A stretch of DNA of 64,000 nucleotides from Pedobacter sp. Leaf194 (GCF_001423945.1 NZ_LMPU01000001.1:677970-741969); one strand, 5' to 3'; numbered from the stretch's first letter, positions 16,701 to 26,638 are shown. Numbers and translations: made by a program. The notes: a model not told the origin generated them from the sequence alone.

Positions 16701-17757
16701 CCGCATTCAATTTCCTCTATTTATTGCTGCCGCAATAAGTTTCGCCAGTTCTTGTAAAGATGATCCGGCATCAGGTTATAGCACTTTCGTAGCGCCGGCC
16801 GCGGGTGCGACTGTCTCATCCGGCACTCCTTTGCAGTTGAAAATAGATTTTGCAAAAGGCAAGAAAATCGATTCTGTTGTGTATTTGTTAGATTCTACAC
16901 AGGTTGCTCTAGCTAAAGATACGCTTTCGATAAAGATTAAAACCGACGGCATAAAACTTGGAAACCATCTAATTACGGCAAAAATCTTTGGCGGTGATAA
17001 GCCTGATGAGATAACGTCCAACATTATTATTCTGGCTTCTAAATCACCAGATTTGTACGGCTACAGGGTTGTTACCAAACTGCCGCACGATACGGCGGCT
17101 TACGTAGAAGGGCTTGAATACAACGATGGTTTCTTCTACGAGGGAACCGGAGAAAAAGGTAAGTCGGATTTAAGAAAAGTGGATGTTCAAACTGGAAAAG
17201 TTTTACAAAGAGCGAAATTAGACACGGCTTTATTTGGAGAAGGAATAGCACTTATCGACAACAAAATTCTTCAACTAACCTGGCAGGATAAAAAAGCTTT
17301 TGTGTACGATAAAAAAACTTTTAAACAACTGGCAGAACTTCCTTATGCAAGAGACGGTTGGGGAATGACCTTCGACGGGGAACAAATTTATGCTTCTGAT
17401 GGCACAAATACCATTTATTTTTTAGATAAAAGTACCTACCAGAAAACGGGTTCTATAGACGTCTTTGATGATAAAGGTGCGAGAGATAATATCAATGAAC
17501 TCGAATATATAGACGGTAAAATTTACGCCAACGTTTACCTTACCAACAACATCATCATCATTAACCCAAAAACGGGCGCTATTGAAGGGAAGATAGATTT
17601 AACGGGTCTGTATTCATCAGATAACTTTAAAACCGACTGGGATAAATCCAACAACGTATTAAATGGAATAGCTTACGACAAACAAACCAAGCGACTTTTC
17701 GTTACCGGAAAAAAATGGCCATTTATTTACGAGATCAAAATTCAGAAAAATAACTAA
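16678..17757 (+). CDS. Glutaminyl-peptide cyclotransferase (bacterial/plant type), lipoprotein
   Basis: This 359-residue protein has a signal with lipobox FASSC (Cys26). It has an immunoglobulin-like region (about 35-125) followed by a five-bladed propeller domain with the glutamine cyclotransferase signature YVEGLEYNDGFFYEGTGEKG. Such enzymes convert N-terminal glutamine to pyroglutamate, here on the periplasmic side or cell surface. The start ATG lies inside yraN (23-bp overlap). An inverted-repeat terminator begins right after the stop. Confidence 0.88.
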   Translation: MLFGLKINRIQFPLFIAAAISFASSCKDDPASGYSTFVAPAAGATVSSGTPLQLKIDFAKGKKIDSVVYLLDSTQVALAKDTLSIKIKTDGIKLGNHLITAKIFGGDKPDEITSNIIILASKSPDLYGYRVVTKLPHDTAAYVEGLEYNDGFFYEGTGEKGKSDLRKVDVQTGKVLQRAKLDTALFGEGIALIDNKILQLTWQDKKAFVYDKKTFKQLAELPYARDGWGMTFDGEQIYASDGTNTIYFLDKSTYQKTGSIDVFDDKGARDNINELEYIDGKIYANVYLTNNIIIINPKTGAIEGKIDLTGLYSSDNFKTDWDKSNNVLNGIAYDKQTKRLFVTGKKWPFIYEIKIQKNN

Positions 17758-17813
17758 GCCATAGATTGACTGTCTGTCACGTCAAACAACAGGTCTAATC
17801 TATGGCCGTTTTT
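17758..17813 (+). terminator. Intrinsic terminator after the cyclotransferase gene
   Basis: GCCATAGATT (17758-17767) pairs with AATCTATGGC (17797-17806) over 10 bp with a 29-base loop; a T-run follows (CGTTTTT). It lies between convergent genes and may also limit read-through from the minus strand. Confidence 0.65.
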
Positions 17814-17847
17814 AAAGTTCCAACTTTATCAAAATACCCATTATTGC

Positions 17848-18372
17848 TTATTTTGCTTTCGGTTCGCTCAAAACACCATTAAAATTAATTGGCTGTTTGT
17901 TATTGCTGTTTACCATCAGCGTAGCATAACCTTTTTCCGACACAGTTAACATCATTTGGTAGTTTTCGGATTTCAAATCTTTTGTTTTGATGCTAATTGA
18001 GTAAGACCCTTTTTTGTTCCTGCTCTGTACGTAACTAAAATTCTTCGATTTAAATTTAATCCCTCCCTCAGTTGGATTATATGGTGCAGAATATGCCCGT
18101 CCGTAATAGGGTAAATATGCAACAATGCTATCTGGCGTAACTGTGAAATCGTAAGATGAACCGGTAAGGTTAATTGTGCCCCCGCCTTGCGAGCCAGGCA
18201 TGCTCCGCAATACCTGACTAATGTCCTGATTAGACAATGGTATCGCCGTATTGGCCATAAAAACATAATTTTTATCAGCCATTAAGCTTGCGGTGGTTTG
18301 TTTATCTGTTTGTGCAAATGCTTGAGCAATTGAAGCAAAGAACAAAATGCTCAAAAGTTTTAAATGTTTCAT
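17848..18372 (-). CDS. DUF4251 domain protein, exported
   Basis: From the ATG at 18370-18372 the product is 174 residues with signal peptide MKHLKLLSILFFASIAQAFA. An ATG 27 bp upstream would place charged residues before the signal and is rejected. The body shows DUF4251 features: LTGSSYDFTVTPDSIVAYL, YYGRAYSAPY and an EGGIKF turn. The family is Bacteroidota-specific, periplasmic and uncharacterised. It is convergent with the cyclotransferase gene. Confidence 0.82.
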   Translation of the reverse strand: MKHLKLLSILFFASIAQAFAQTDKQTTASLMADKNYVFMANTAIPLSNQDISQVLRSMPGSQGGGTINLTGSSYDFTVTPDSIVAYLPYYGRAYSAPYNPTEGGIKFKSKNFSYVQSRNKKGSYSISIKTKDLKSENYQMMLTVSEKGYATLMVNSNNKQPINFNGVLSEPKAK

Positions 18373-18484
18373 TTTGTGTGTTTTTTGAATGTATAACAAT
18401 TAAAAGATGTTGAAGTTTAGGTAATTCCATAAACCAAATTGATATTTCAAAAAGAATACATAAATATAACCAATAATGAACATT

Positions 18485-18513
18485 AAAAAGCGGCACCAAT
18501 TATTGGTGCCGCC
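18485..18513 (-). terminator. Intrinsic terminator of the YceI/DUF5777/Rieske operon
   Basis: GCGGCACCAAT (18490-18500) pairs with ATTGGTGCCGC (18502-18512). On the minus strand five T follow the stem. It lies 22 bp beyond the Rieske gene stop. Confidence 0.85.
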
Positions 18514-18534
18514 AACCCTACTCAAAAAAATGAT

Positions 18535-18987
18535 TTAAACCGTAACTGACAGTGTGTTTCCAGAAACTGTAGGTGTGTAAACTTTTAATGCTGACGTGGT
18601 GCCACCATCATTTGGCTGTGCTAAAATGGCTCCAGAAGAAGTATATCTTGATGCATGCAATCCACATTGAATGTAATTACTTGCCTGAATCCAGTTTAAG
18701 GCACCGCCCTGATGTGGGCAAACCGCCTGGGTGGCTGCAAATGAACTTGCGCTGTTGCCAGCTGCTGTGCGGATAAACAAAATACCATTAACCGTAGTTG
18801 CTGCGCCCACCGATAATAGCTGGCTGTTTAAATCAACGCTTGCCGTAGTTCCGGTAGGTGGACCACCGCCTGCCGGATTATTCGGTTGAGGGTCGCTGCC
18901 TTTACTTCCGCAGCCTGATAAGCAGGAACCTGTGCAAACAAGCGCAATTCCCAATCCTAATGACTTGATAAAATCGTTACGTTCCAT
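18535..18987 (-). CDS. Rieske-type [2Fe-2S] lipoprotein
   Basis: This 150-residue protein has a hydrophobic N-terminus with lipobox-like LSGC (Cys26; Cys18 and Cys22 are close by), a Gly/Pro-rich linker (28-47) and a small Rieske domain. The cluster ligands are CPH (Cys90, His92) and, 15 residues later, CGLH (Cys108, His111). It probably sits in the periplasm anchored by lipid and carries electrons. It is last in an operon with a DUF5777 barrel and a YceI protein (17-bp gap), far from the respiratory locus. The partner enzyme is unknown. Confidence 0.88.
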   Translation of the reverse strand: MERNDFIKSLGLGIALVCTGSCLSGCGSKGSDPQPNNPAGGGPPTGTTASVDLNSQLLSVGAATTVNGILFIRTAAGNSASSFAATQAVCPHQGGALNWIQASNYIQCGLHASRYTSSGAILAQPNDGGTTSALKVYTPTVSGNTLSVTV

Positions 18988-19004
18988 AATCTTTGATGTT
19001 TAGT

Positions 19005-19943
19005 TTAATAAATTTTGGTTTGGATATCTTTATTTTTTGATTTGAAAAGTGTGAAGTTGCGGGAAATGGTGAAGCCGAAACGAACGCCGCCGTGTTTCCA
19101 TGATTTTTGCGTATCGGCAACAAAGCTGTTTTCTGCTATATATTCCGAATTCATAAAATTTAAAGAAAAAACATGGCCGCCGGTTTCAATTTCTAAACCA
19201 ACCCCGAGTGGGTTGTAAAACTGCTGCGGTAAATCTGTTGGCCTGTTCAGGCCATTAATTAAGGTATAATCGGCAATAAATGATAAACGTTTGCTTAACT
19301 TAAATCTTCCGGCAAAGCCGATGCTAAGCAGGTTGTCAGGATCACGAACATCAACCACATTTTTTCGGAAGAGAACCGCCGGTGCTACCTGTAGGGATAA
19401 TCGCTGCGAAAACTTCCTCGAAAAAATGGGTTGCAGAAAATAGCTGAAGCGGTTTGCGTAAGTTGCAAATTCAGTGGTTGTGAACGGTTGTCTGGCAATC
19501 CATCCCATTTGCCCTAAAACCGTAATGTTTAACGGCATGTTGCCGTTTTTGCCGCCGCCCTGTTCAATAAGTTTATACTTTAAATAGCCGTTAAATAACT
19601 CATCATGTTTACTTCTGCCAATGCTAACGGTTAATTTATCTGTAATTCCATAATCCAGACCGATAAAAAGGTCAGTTGCCACATCAAGTCCATATAAAGT
19701 ATGTGCACTGCCGAACTCGCCACCAATGTCGCCGAAGTGATGTCTTATTCGTAAATCTAAATCATGCTTTTTTTGGGTTTCAGTAGAGTGCGAGAGTACA
19801 ATGTGTGTCGATTTAAAAGTTGGATTTACTGAGCGAATCCTCGCAGTATCTGTCAGTGTTTTCATCAGCGAATCTGCAGATTGGGCCTGCGCAAGGCTGG
19901 TAACCAGAACAGATAAAGTAATAATAGTAGCTATTTTCATCAT
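19005..19943 (-). CDS. DUF5777 family outer-membrane beta-barrel protein
   Basis: This 312-residue protein has signal peptide MMKIATIITLSVLVTSLAQA. Alternating amphipathic strands fill the rest, including RIRHHFGDIGGEFGSAHTLY and LFIGLDYGITDKLTVSIGRS, the pattern of DUF5777 barrels. The C-terminal strand region ends near FTISRNFTLF. Function is unknown. It starts 4 bp after the YceI stop and ends 17 bp before the Rieske start, so the three genes are almost certainly one operon. Confidence 0.82.
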   Translation of the reverse strand: MMKIATIITLSVLVTSLAQAQSADSLMKTLTDTARIRSVNPTFKSTHIVLSHSTETQKKHDLDLRIRHHFGDIGGEFGSAHTLYGLDVATDLFIGLDYGITDKLTVSIGRSKHDELFNGYLKYKLIEQGGGKNGNMPLNITVLGQMGWIARQPFTTTEFATYANRFSYFLQPIFSRKFSQRLSLQVAPAVLFRKNVVDVRDPDNLLSIGFAGRFKLSKRLSFIADYTLINGLNRPTDLPQQFYNPLGVGLEIETGGHVFSLNFMNSEYIAENSFVADTQKSWKHGGVRFGFTISRNFTLFKSKNKDIQTKIY

Positions 19944-19947
19944 ATAT

Positions 19948-20508
19948 TTAGTTTTTAGGGCTTAGCGTTCCACTTATCTTTACATTAATAACCTTCGCTA
20001 TTTTGGTGAACACGAGCGTTGGTATCTCAATATTATGGTCTGCGCAGGCAACATCGAAACTTGTGTAAACGGAAGCCTTACCATTTTTCAATGTGATTTT
20101 ACCAGCTATGGTTCTGGCCTTACTTTCCCCATGAACGGTTAAGGTTCCTTTAACATTCACGGTGTATTCGCCGTCTTTAGCCCAGTTGATGTTTGGTTCA
20201 ATATTGCCTTTAAAGGTCGCAACAGGATATTTATCGCTTTCCAGGTAATTTTCATTAAAGTGTTCCTGCATCAATTTCTTTCCGAATTCGAAACTTTTTA
20301 TTGGAATTTGAAAGGCAACTTCTCCGGTTTTCGAAACAATAACGCCATTGGTTTTATTGCTTTGCGCCTTAATATCTTCTACCGGTGTAGATGAGAAAAG
20401 ATTAGCTTGTATATTGCTGGCGATGTAATTTTGTGCTTTGGATGAAAACGGTGCGGAAGCAATTGCTATACCGAAAAGTAAATAGCCGAGTTGTTTTAGT
20501 TTGGTCAT
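19948..20508 (-). CDS. YceI-like periplasmic lipocalin-type protein
   Basis: This 186-residue protein has a signal peptide ending in SSKAQ. The body has the YceI fold pattern: VAFQIPIKSFEFGKKLMQEH, then NYLESDKYPVATFKG and GTLTVHGESKART. YceI proteins are extended beta-barrels that bind isoprenoid or other apolar ligands. It is first in the operon with DUF5777 and the Rieske protein, suggesting a shared redox or lipid-related task, which is inference. Confidence 0.88.
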   Translation of the reverse strand: MTKLKQLGYLLFGIAIASAPFSSKAQNYIASNIQANLFSSTPVEDIKAQSNKTNGVIVSKTGEVAFQIPIKSFEFGKKLMQEHFNENYLESDKYPVATFKGNIEPNINWAKDGEYTVNVKGTLTVHGESKARTIAGKITLKNGKASVYTSFDVACADHNIEIPTLVFTKIAKVINVKISGTLSPKN

Positions 20509-20666
20509 TGTGAGGATGATTTTTAGTTTAACTAAACCTCACGAGCCAACCCATCCATTAAAGGGGGTGCTTTGATGAGGTATTAATCTCTTTTCTTTCG
20601 AAAATCATAATCATTACGGATGCTAAACCTTTTGGGTTGCTTTGCAGTAGAAAAAAATTAGAGCGC

Positions 20667-20708
20667 AAAAAAAAACCGCTTCGTAAATTAATACGAAGCG
20701 GTTAAAAA
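20667..20708 (-). terminator. Intrinsic terminator of the M16 peptidase pair
   Basis: AACCGCTTCGTA (20674-20685) and TACGAAGCGGTT (20692-20703) form a perfect 12-bp stem with a 6-base loop. On the minus strand a run of nine T follows. It lies about 20 bp past the stop of the second M16 gene. Confidence 0.9.
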
Positions 20709-20722
20709 GAAATAAGATTGGT

Positions 20723-22807
20723 TTAGTTAAAATCGGTTGTTTGCAGAGCAGGATTAACTTTAATCTCTTTTATAGAAATATTAAATTCCTGACTGCCTTG
20801 CGGCGATTGAACAGTTTGCATCAATGTGTGAGGAAATAGTACATCACCAACTTTTTTATAATCGGCATATTCTGTTATCTGCGTTATATTGGTGCCGTTT
20901 TTGGTTAATGTATTTTCTTCTTTCAACAGCAAACCGGAGTTTACATCGTAATATTCGGTTTTCTTTTTGCCCGTGGCTGAAGTTACCACAAGTTTATAAG
21001 CGTTGGCGGCGCCAACTTTTTCTGTTCCGGCAAGTTCCATTTTGCTGCCGTCGGTAGCATAAGTTAGCTGATTAAACAAACTTTTATCCGCCTTTGCCTC
21101 AGCAAGTTCTTCGGCACTCATTTCGGCTTTTTTGCCCATTTGCATCGCGTAGCCTGTGGTTCCATTAAAAGCTTGTTTCATAACCGTTTGGCCCATCATC
21201 GCAATTTCCATTGTATTTAAATTCGGTGCCATTTTTTTAAAAGTTACGCCCAACTTACTGCCTTGCATCTCCATCTCGCCAGTCTGTTGGTAAGCTGTTA
21301 CCTTTTTTAACGCAGCTTCCCCGCCAATTGCATTAATGTAGTTGCTTATTATTTCTTTAGGCGACTTAGACCCAGCGCCTGCCGCTGCGGTAGTTTCTGC
21401 CTTAACGGGTGAGGCATAGTTGTCAAATTGCTTCACAGCGAAACCAGCTTTGGTTAAGCCCGGTACAAAAGCATCTGTTTTACCAACAACGACTACACGC
21501 GTATTATCGTGATTAAAATATTTTTTCGAAACCCGTAAAATATCATCAGTTGTTACGGCATTTAACTTTTGCAGATAAGTACGATAAAAATCCTTTGGTA
21601 AGTTGTTTATTAGAATGCTACTCGCAAAGCCAGCCGTGCGTGCCGGGTTTTCTAAACCCAGTGCAAACGAACCATTGTAAAGGTTTTTTGCATTCTGTAG
21701 TTCTTCTGCTGATACTTTTACAGTACGAATTGTATTTATTTCTCTTAAAAATTCTACAACAGCGCTATCTACTTTTTCGTTTCGAACAGCTGCAGTTGCC
21801 GAAAATTTCGATTGAAAACGGCCCGAGCCTGTGCTTGCATACGCACCGTATGTGAAACCGTGTTTCTCCCGCAAGTTCATAAATAACCTGGATTCTGCAC
21901 CACCGCCCAAAATCTGATTTGCCAAAAGCACAGCGAAATAATCAGGGCTGCTTAAAGGTAAATCTAAAAGATTGGTTACTGTAATTTCAGATTGAACGGC
22001 ATTACTAACATTAACCACGTCAACTTCGGTTTTAGCCGGGTTGCTTACTTTTGCCAAAACAGGGAGCGTTAATGGGTTACCTTTCCAATCGCCAAAGGCC
22101 TTTTCTGCTAATGCTTTTGCTGCTTCAGGTTTTATGTCGCCCACAAAAGTGAGGTAACCCCTTGATGGCGTAACGTACTTTTTATAAGCTGTTTTAACGT
22201 CATCTAAAGTAAGTCCGTTGATGGATGCTTCAGTTGTAAATTCTCCATATGGGTTTGATTTTCCGTAAGCCAAGGCATTTACAACGCGGGCAGATATCGC
22301 TTTAGCGCTCTTTTCGTTGGATTTTAAGCCTGTTAGGGTTTGCGATTTAATTTTCTCGAATGAAGCAACAGGAAATGCCGGTTGACGCAAACTTTCGGCC
22401 ATTAGCATAAATGCCGGTTCAAAGTAGCGGGTTAGCGCAGAAACCGTTCCGCCAGATGCGCCGGCATTTACATCTGCACCAAGCTGGTCAACAGCCTCGT
22501 CGAACTGTGCCTTTGTTTTTGTGGTGGTGCCTTCGTTTAACATACTGCCCATTAAACTAATAACGCCAGCTTTTGCGCCTTCCGTAATCGGACCAGCATC
22601 AATACTGTAACTCGCCGATACCTTTGGCAATTTATGGTTTTCTACAACCAGCACGGTAATTCCATTGGCTAACTTATAAATAACAGGGTCGGCAACGGTA
22701 ATTACAGGCGCTGGTCCTGGTTTTGGTTTTTTACTACGATCTATTGTTTGTGCCGAAATACCTTGAGCCAATAAGGAAATTGCAGCTATAATGAATATTT
22801 TCTTCAT
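20723..22807 (-). CDS. M16 family protein lacking the zinc motif, with LolA-like C-terminal domain
   Basis: This 694-residue exported protein (signal ends GISAQ) has two M16 peptidase-like halves up to about residue 440. The HxxEH zinc motif is absent: the corresponding helix reads GVISLMGSMLNEG. The second half has the usual YGAYAS and R/Y substrate-binding segment. A C-terminal region from about 485 resembles outer-membrane lipoprotein-sorting (LolA-like) folds. It is 30 bp downstream of an active M16 gene, so it is probably the non-catalytic subunit of a heterodimer, as in processing-peptidase-type pairs. Confidence 0.85.
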   Translation of the reverse strand: MKKIFIIAAISLLAQGISAQTIDRSKKPKPGPAPVITVADPVIYKLANGITVLVVENHKLPKVSASYSIDAGPITEGAKAGVISLMGSMLNEGTTTKTKAQFDEAVDQLGADVNAGASGGTVSALTRYFEPAFMLMAESLRQPAFPVASFEKIKSQTLTGLKSNEKSAKAISARVVNALAYGKSNPYGEFTTEASINGLTLDDVKTAYKKYVTPSRGYLTFVGDIKPEAAKALAEKAFGDWKGNPLTLPVLAKVSNPAKTEVDVVNVSNAVQSEITVTNLLDLPLSSPDYFAVLLANQILGGGAESRLFMNLREKHGFTYGAYASTGSGRFQSKFSATAAVRNEKVDSAVVEFLREINTIRTVKVSAEELQNAKNLYNGSFALGLENPARTAGFASSILINNLPKDFYRTYLQKLNAVTTDDILRVSKKYFNHDNTRVVVVGKTDAFVPGLTKAGFAVKQFDNYASPVKAETTAAAGAGSKSPKEIISNYINAIGGEAALKKVTAYQQTGEMEMQGSKLGVTFKKMAPNLNTMEIAMMGQTVMKQAFNGTTGYAMQMGKKAEMSAEELAEAKADKSLFNQLTYATDGSKMELAGTEKVGAANAYKLVVTSATGKKKTEYYDVNSGLLLKEENTLTKNGTNITQITEYADYKKVGDVLFPHTLMQTVQSPQGSQEFNISIKEIKVNPALQTTDFN

Positions 22808-22837
22808 GTTTTCTAAATATTGTAAAATGAAAAGCGG

Positions 22838-24151
22838 TTATTTTTTTGGTAAATAGTACAAAACAACTCTTTGATTTTTGTTGAGGTATTTTTTCGCTAC
22901 ATCCCTGATTTCTTCACGGGTTATCGATTTAATAACATTCAACTCTTCGTTAATATCGTTTGTATCCTTATTGTGAAAGGTGTAACCATTAGCCAGGTTT
23001 TCTGCAACACCAAGCATTCTGCTGTTTGCACTTACATAACTGTTTTCGAATTGGTTTTGAAGTTTTTTGTAATCGCTTTCGCTGATTAACTCTGTTTGCA
23101 GACGTAAAACTTCTTCATCAATATCTTTCAATAAATCGTTAAGTGGTGTGTTTTTATTTGGTAAGGCAAGGGTAATGTATGCTCCATAATCTTCCAATGA
23201 GTAATTGAAAGCCGCAACTTGTAATGCAGTTTTCTTTTCATCAACCATTTTAGTGCTAAGCCTAGAACTGCCGCCGGCTGATAAAATGGAGCTAATCATA
23301 CCCAACACTTTACTTTCTCTGCTTTTCATGCCAGGTACGCGGTATGCAGCAAAAATTGCCGGAATCTGGATGTTTGCATCGTAAGCCGTATCAATAATTT
23401 CTTTTGTAATTTCCGGTAGCTTATAGTCCTTTCTAACCACGTCTTTTCCTTTCGCAACTTCTGCGAAATATGCTTTAACCAAACCTCTCGTTTTCTCCAC
23501 GTCGATATCGCCGGCAATGGTTAAAACGGCATTATTAGGAACGTAATATTTTTTGTTGAAGGCGATAAATTCATCAAGCCTGGCCGCATCTAAATGTGCC
23601 AGAGAACCAATCGGCTGCCAGCGGTAAGGATGCCCGTCGAAAAGGTGCGAAAATATTTTCTCGGTAAATTTACCGTAAGGAGAATTATCGATTCGTAAAC
23701 GCTTTTCTTCTTTTACAACTTCATTCTGTGTTTTTACGCCTTGTTCATTTATCACAGGGTGAAGCATGCGTTCGCTTTCCAGCCACAAACCTAATTCTAA
23801 CTGGTTTGAGGGAAAAACTTCGTAATAAAAAGTACGATCTTGGGAAGTATTTGCGTTATTCTGGCCACCATTACTGCTAACCAGCTTCATAAATTCTCCC
23901 TTCTTTATGTTTTTGGAGCCTTCAAAAAGTAAATGCTCAAAAAAGTGAGCAAATCCGGTACGCGTTGTATCTTCATCTTTAGAACCCACGTGATACATAA
24001 CTGAAACCGCAACAACAGGCGCCGTTTTATCCTGGTGTAGAATAACATGGAGACCATTGTCTAAATCAAATTCGGTAAACTGCACTTTTTGAGCAGACAC
24101 ACTCAAGCACAGACCGGAAATGGCCAGAGCAAAAATAATTCTTTTTTTCAT
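22838..24151 (-). CDS. M16 family zinc metallopeptidase (insulinase-like), catalytic subunit
   Basis: From the ATG at 24149-24151 the protein has 437 residues with signal peptide MKKRIIFALAISGLCLSVSA. An upstream ATG (24184) would put 11 polar residues in front and is rejected. The inverted zinc motif is intact: His69-Phe-Phe-Glu72-His73 in FAHFFEHLLFEGS, with the downstream glutamate region NEVVKEEKR. It degrades peptides in the periplasm, probably together with the inactive partner encoded next in the operon. Confidence 0.93.
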   Translation of the reverse strand: MKKRIIFALAISGLCLSVSAQKVQFTEFDLDNGLHVILHQDKTAPVVAVSVMYHVGSKDEDTTRTGFAHFFEHLLFEGSKNIKKGEFMKLVSSNGGQNNANTSQDRTFYYEVFPSNQLELGLWLESERMLHPVINEQGVKTQNEVVKEEKRLRIDNSPYGKFTEKIFSHLFDGHPYRWQPIGSLAHLDAARLDEFIAFNKKYYVPNNAVLTIAGDIDVEKTRGLVKAYFAEVAKGKDVVRKDYKLPEITKEIIDTAYDANIQIPAIFAAYRVPGMKSRESKVLGMISSILSAGGSSRLSTKMVDEKKTALQVAAFNYSLEDYGAYITLALPNKNTPLNDLLKDIDEEVLRLQTELISESDYKKLQNQFENSYVSANSRMLGVAENLANGYTFHNKDTNDINEELNVIKSITREEIRDVAKKYLNKNQRVVLYYLPKK

Positions 24152-24273
24152 TAGATAATTTGTTTGTTTTGAATCAGTTAACAAATACCGACTTCAATTT
24201 TTTTAATAATAAGTTAATTTGGTTTTGGTTGTAACTAAACAACTAGGGGTTTGCTAAAATATATATTTCAAAC

Positions 24274-24302
24274 AAAAAAAGCGAGTGATTACCCGCTTTT
24301 TT
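24274..24302 (-). terminator. Intrinsic terminator of pgi
   Basis: On the minus strand AGCGGGT-AATC-ACTCGCT forms a 7-bp stem with one wobble, followed by seven T. It begins 13 bp after the pgi stop codon. Confidence 0.8.
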
Positions 24303-24314
24303 CAAATGATTTAA

Positions 24315-25961
24315 CTATCTCCAGTTTTTGTATTGGTTAATGAGACCATTTGTAGAACTATCATGGCTTGAAACTTTTCCATCGCCTTCTAATTCTGGTA
24401 AAATCTTTTTGGCCAGTTGCTTACCCAGTTCCACGCCCCACTGGTCGAAACTAAAAATATTCCAGATTACGCCCTGAACAAATATTTTATGCTCATACAT
24501 CGCAACCAAGCTTCCAAGCGTATATGGTGTAACTTTTTTCAGTAAAATAGAATTCGTTGGTCTGTTGCCTTCAAAAACTTTGAAAGGAGCAAGTTTGGAA
24601 ATCTCTTCTTCCGATTTGCCATCCTTTTCCAGTTCAGCCGAAACCTCAGCAAGTGTTTTACCATTCATTAAAGCTTCAGTTTGTGCAAAGAAGTTCGATA
24701 AAAGAATCGGGTGATGCTCGCCCAAAGGATTTAAACTTTGCGCAGGAGCAATAAAATCTGCCGGAATAATTCGGGTACCCTGATGAATTAGCTGATAGAA
24801 TGCGTGTTGACCATTTGTACCTGGTTCTCCCCAAATTATCGGGCCTGTTTCATAGTCAACTTCATTGCCGTTTCTATCTACATGCTTTCCATTGCTTTCC
24901 ATATCGCCTTGTTGAAAATAGGCTGCAAAGCGATGCATATATTGATCGTAAGGTAAAATAACCTGCGTTTCTGCGTTATAGAAATTGATGTACCAAACGC
25001 CAAGCAAACCTAAAATAACGGGCAAATTACTTTCAAATTCGGCTGTTTTGAAATGGTTATCGGTAGCGTGGGCCCCTGCTAATAACTCCTTAAAGTTATC
25101 GAAACCGATACTTAATGAAATCGAAAGACCAATTGCGCTCCAAAGGGAATAGCGTCCGCCAACCCAATCCCAAAACTCAAACATGTTCTCGGTATCAATT
25201 CCGAAAGCAGATACATCTTTCGCATTTGTTGAAAGTGCTGCAAAATGCTTCGCAATATCGTTCTCTTTACCACCTTTTTCTAAGAACCACGAACGTGCAG
25301 AATGCGCATTCGTCATAGTTTCTTGTGTGGTAAATGTTTTAGAAGCCACAAGAAACAAGGTTGTTTCTGCATTTAAAGCGGCTAAAGTTTCTGCAATATG
25401 TGTTCCGTCAATGTTTGAAACGAAATGTATATTGACGTGATTTTTATAGTGTTTTAGCGCCTCAGTTACCATCACCGGACCTAAATCGGATCCGCCGATG
25501 CCAATGTTTACAATGTCTGTTAGTGCTTTTCCGGTATATCCTTTCCATTCTCCGCTGATAATGCTGTTGCTGAATTTTTCCATTTTGGCTAAAACAGCAT
25601 TAACTTCCGGCATTACATCTTTGCCATCAACCAAAATTGGCGTATTGCTTAGGTTGCGTAAGGCGATGTGTAACACCGAGCGATCTTCAGTCTCATTGAT
25701 TTTATCGCCGGCATACATGGACTTTATTGCTTCATCCAATTTGCATTCGCGGGCCAGTTGCATCAGCAAAGCCAAAGTTTCATCATTAATTCGGTTTTTA
25801 CTGTAATCCAGTAAAATGTTTTCAAAAAAAACAGAAAATTTTTCGAAACGACTGGCATCCTCAGCAAAAAGATCTTTAATGCTTTTTTGATTGATGTCTA
25901 TGAAATGATCAGCCAGGTACTTATAAGCTGCGGTTTCTGTAAAGTTTATTTTCGGTAACAT
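24315..25961 (-). CDS. pgi: Glucose-6-phosphate isomerase
   Basis: This 548-residue cytoplasmic protein matches the large PGI form. Signatures: [14 protein letters not shown], then [25 protein letters not shown], the catalytic region [18 protein letters not shown], and a C-terminal [11 protein letters not shown] signature. It interconverts glucose-6-phosphate and fructose-6-phosphate in glycolysis and gluconeogenesis. It is monocistronic by context, with its own terminator. Confidence 0.98.
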   Translation of the reverse strand: MLPKINFTETAAYKYLADHFIDINQKSIKDLFAEDASRFEKFSVFFENILLDYSKNRINDETLALLMQLARECKLDEAIKSMYAGDKINETEDRSVLHIALRNLSNTPILVDGKDVMPEVNAVLAKMEKFSNSIISGEWKGYTGKALTDIVNIGIGGSDLGPVMVTEALKHYKNHVNIHFVSNIDGTHIAETLAALNAETTLFLVASKTFTTQETMTNAHSARSWFLEKGGKENDIAKHFAALSTNAKDVSAFGIDTENMFEFWDWVGGRYSLWSAIGLSISLSIGFDNFKELLAGAHATDNHFKTAEFESNLPVILGLLGVWYINFYNAETQVILPYDQYMHRFAAYFQQGDMESNGKHVDRNGNEVDYETGPIIWGEPGTNGQHAFYQLIHQGTRIIPADFIAPAQSLNPLGEHHPILLSNFFAQTEALMNGKTLAEVSAELEKDGKSEEEISKLAPFKVFEGNRPTNSILLKKVTPYTLGSLVAMYEHKIFVQGVIWNIFSFDQWGVELGKQLAKKILPELEGDGKVSSHDSSTNGLINQYKNWR

Positions 25962-26118
25962 AATTCTTTCTTTTTGTAAAAGTAATAAAGCAAATATTTA
26001 AAACAGTCTTTTTAATGTTCAAAAATTACATTTCATTATTTATTTTAAACAAGTAACTTAGAGGTATATCCCGTGTGTTTCAATACATCCTATTTTGTAT
26101 TCATTAAACACAAACATT

Positions 26119-26631
26119 ATGTTAGAAAACTTAAATGAATTAGTGCGTGAGAACGTACAGGAGAGCGTTGTTAACAATAACAATGTACCAAATGAACACA
26201 ACGAAGCCGTTATTCAGGCTGCATCGGGTTCTATTTTTGATAGCTTGAAAGATCAGCTTACTTCAGGCAATGTTAGCGGTTTGGCAGAAATTTTCAACTC
26301 GGGCAATGCTGAAGGTTCTGCTGTAACCCAACAAGCCGCTGGCAGTTTTACCGATAAGTTAGCCGGATTAGGTATAAATGCGGAGACTGCAAAAGGACTG
26401 GCTGCCACAATAATTCCGACAATCTTAAGTAAGCTTACGCAGAAAACCGCAGATCCAAACAATAGTGCTTTCAATATAAAAGACATATTGGGGAGTTTAG
26501 CTGGCGGTGCCGATGGCAAATTTGATGTAAGCGATGTTATTGGCATGTTTAACGGAGGCGGCCAGGCACAGGCCGGTGGAACAACCGCTTCTGGTGGCAT
26601 TATGGATAAGCTGAGAGGCTTGTTTAACTAA
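26119..26631 (+). CDS. DUF937-like low-complexity protein
   Basis: From the ATG at 26119 the product is 170 residues, without signal peptide or membrane segment. It is rich in Ala, Gly, Asn and Ser and has helical stretches separated by Gly-rich turns: LAGLGINAETAKGLAATIIP, then DVSDVIGMFNGGG, and a short MDKLRGLF tail. This resembles small DUF937/YidB-like proteins of unknown function. The earlier ATG at 26095 is possible, but the N-terminus is better started at MLENLNELV. A terminator follows 8 bp after the stop. Confidence 0.68.
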   Translation: MLENLNELVRENVQESVVNNNNVPNEHNEAVIQAASGSIFDSLKDQLTSGNVSGLAEIFNSGNAEGSAVTQQAAGSFTDKLAGLGINAETAKGLAATIIPTILSKLTQKTADPNNSAFNIKDILGSLAGGADGKFDVSDVIGMFNGGGQAQAGGTTASGGIMDKLRGLFN

Positions 26632-26638
26632 ACTTTAT

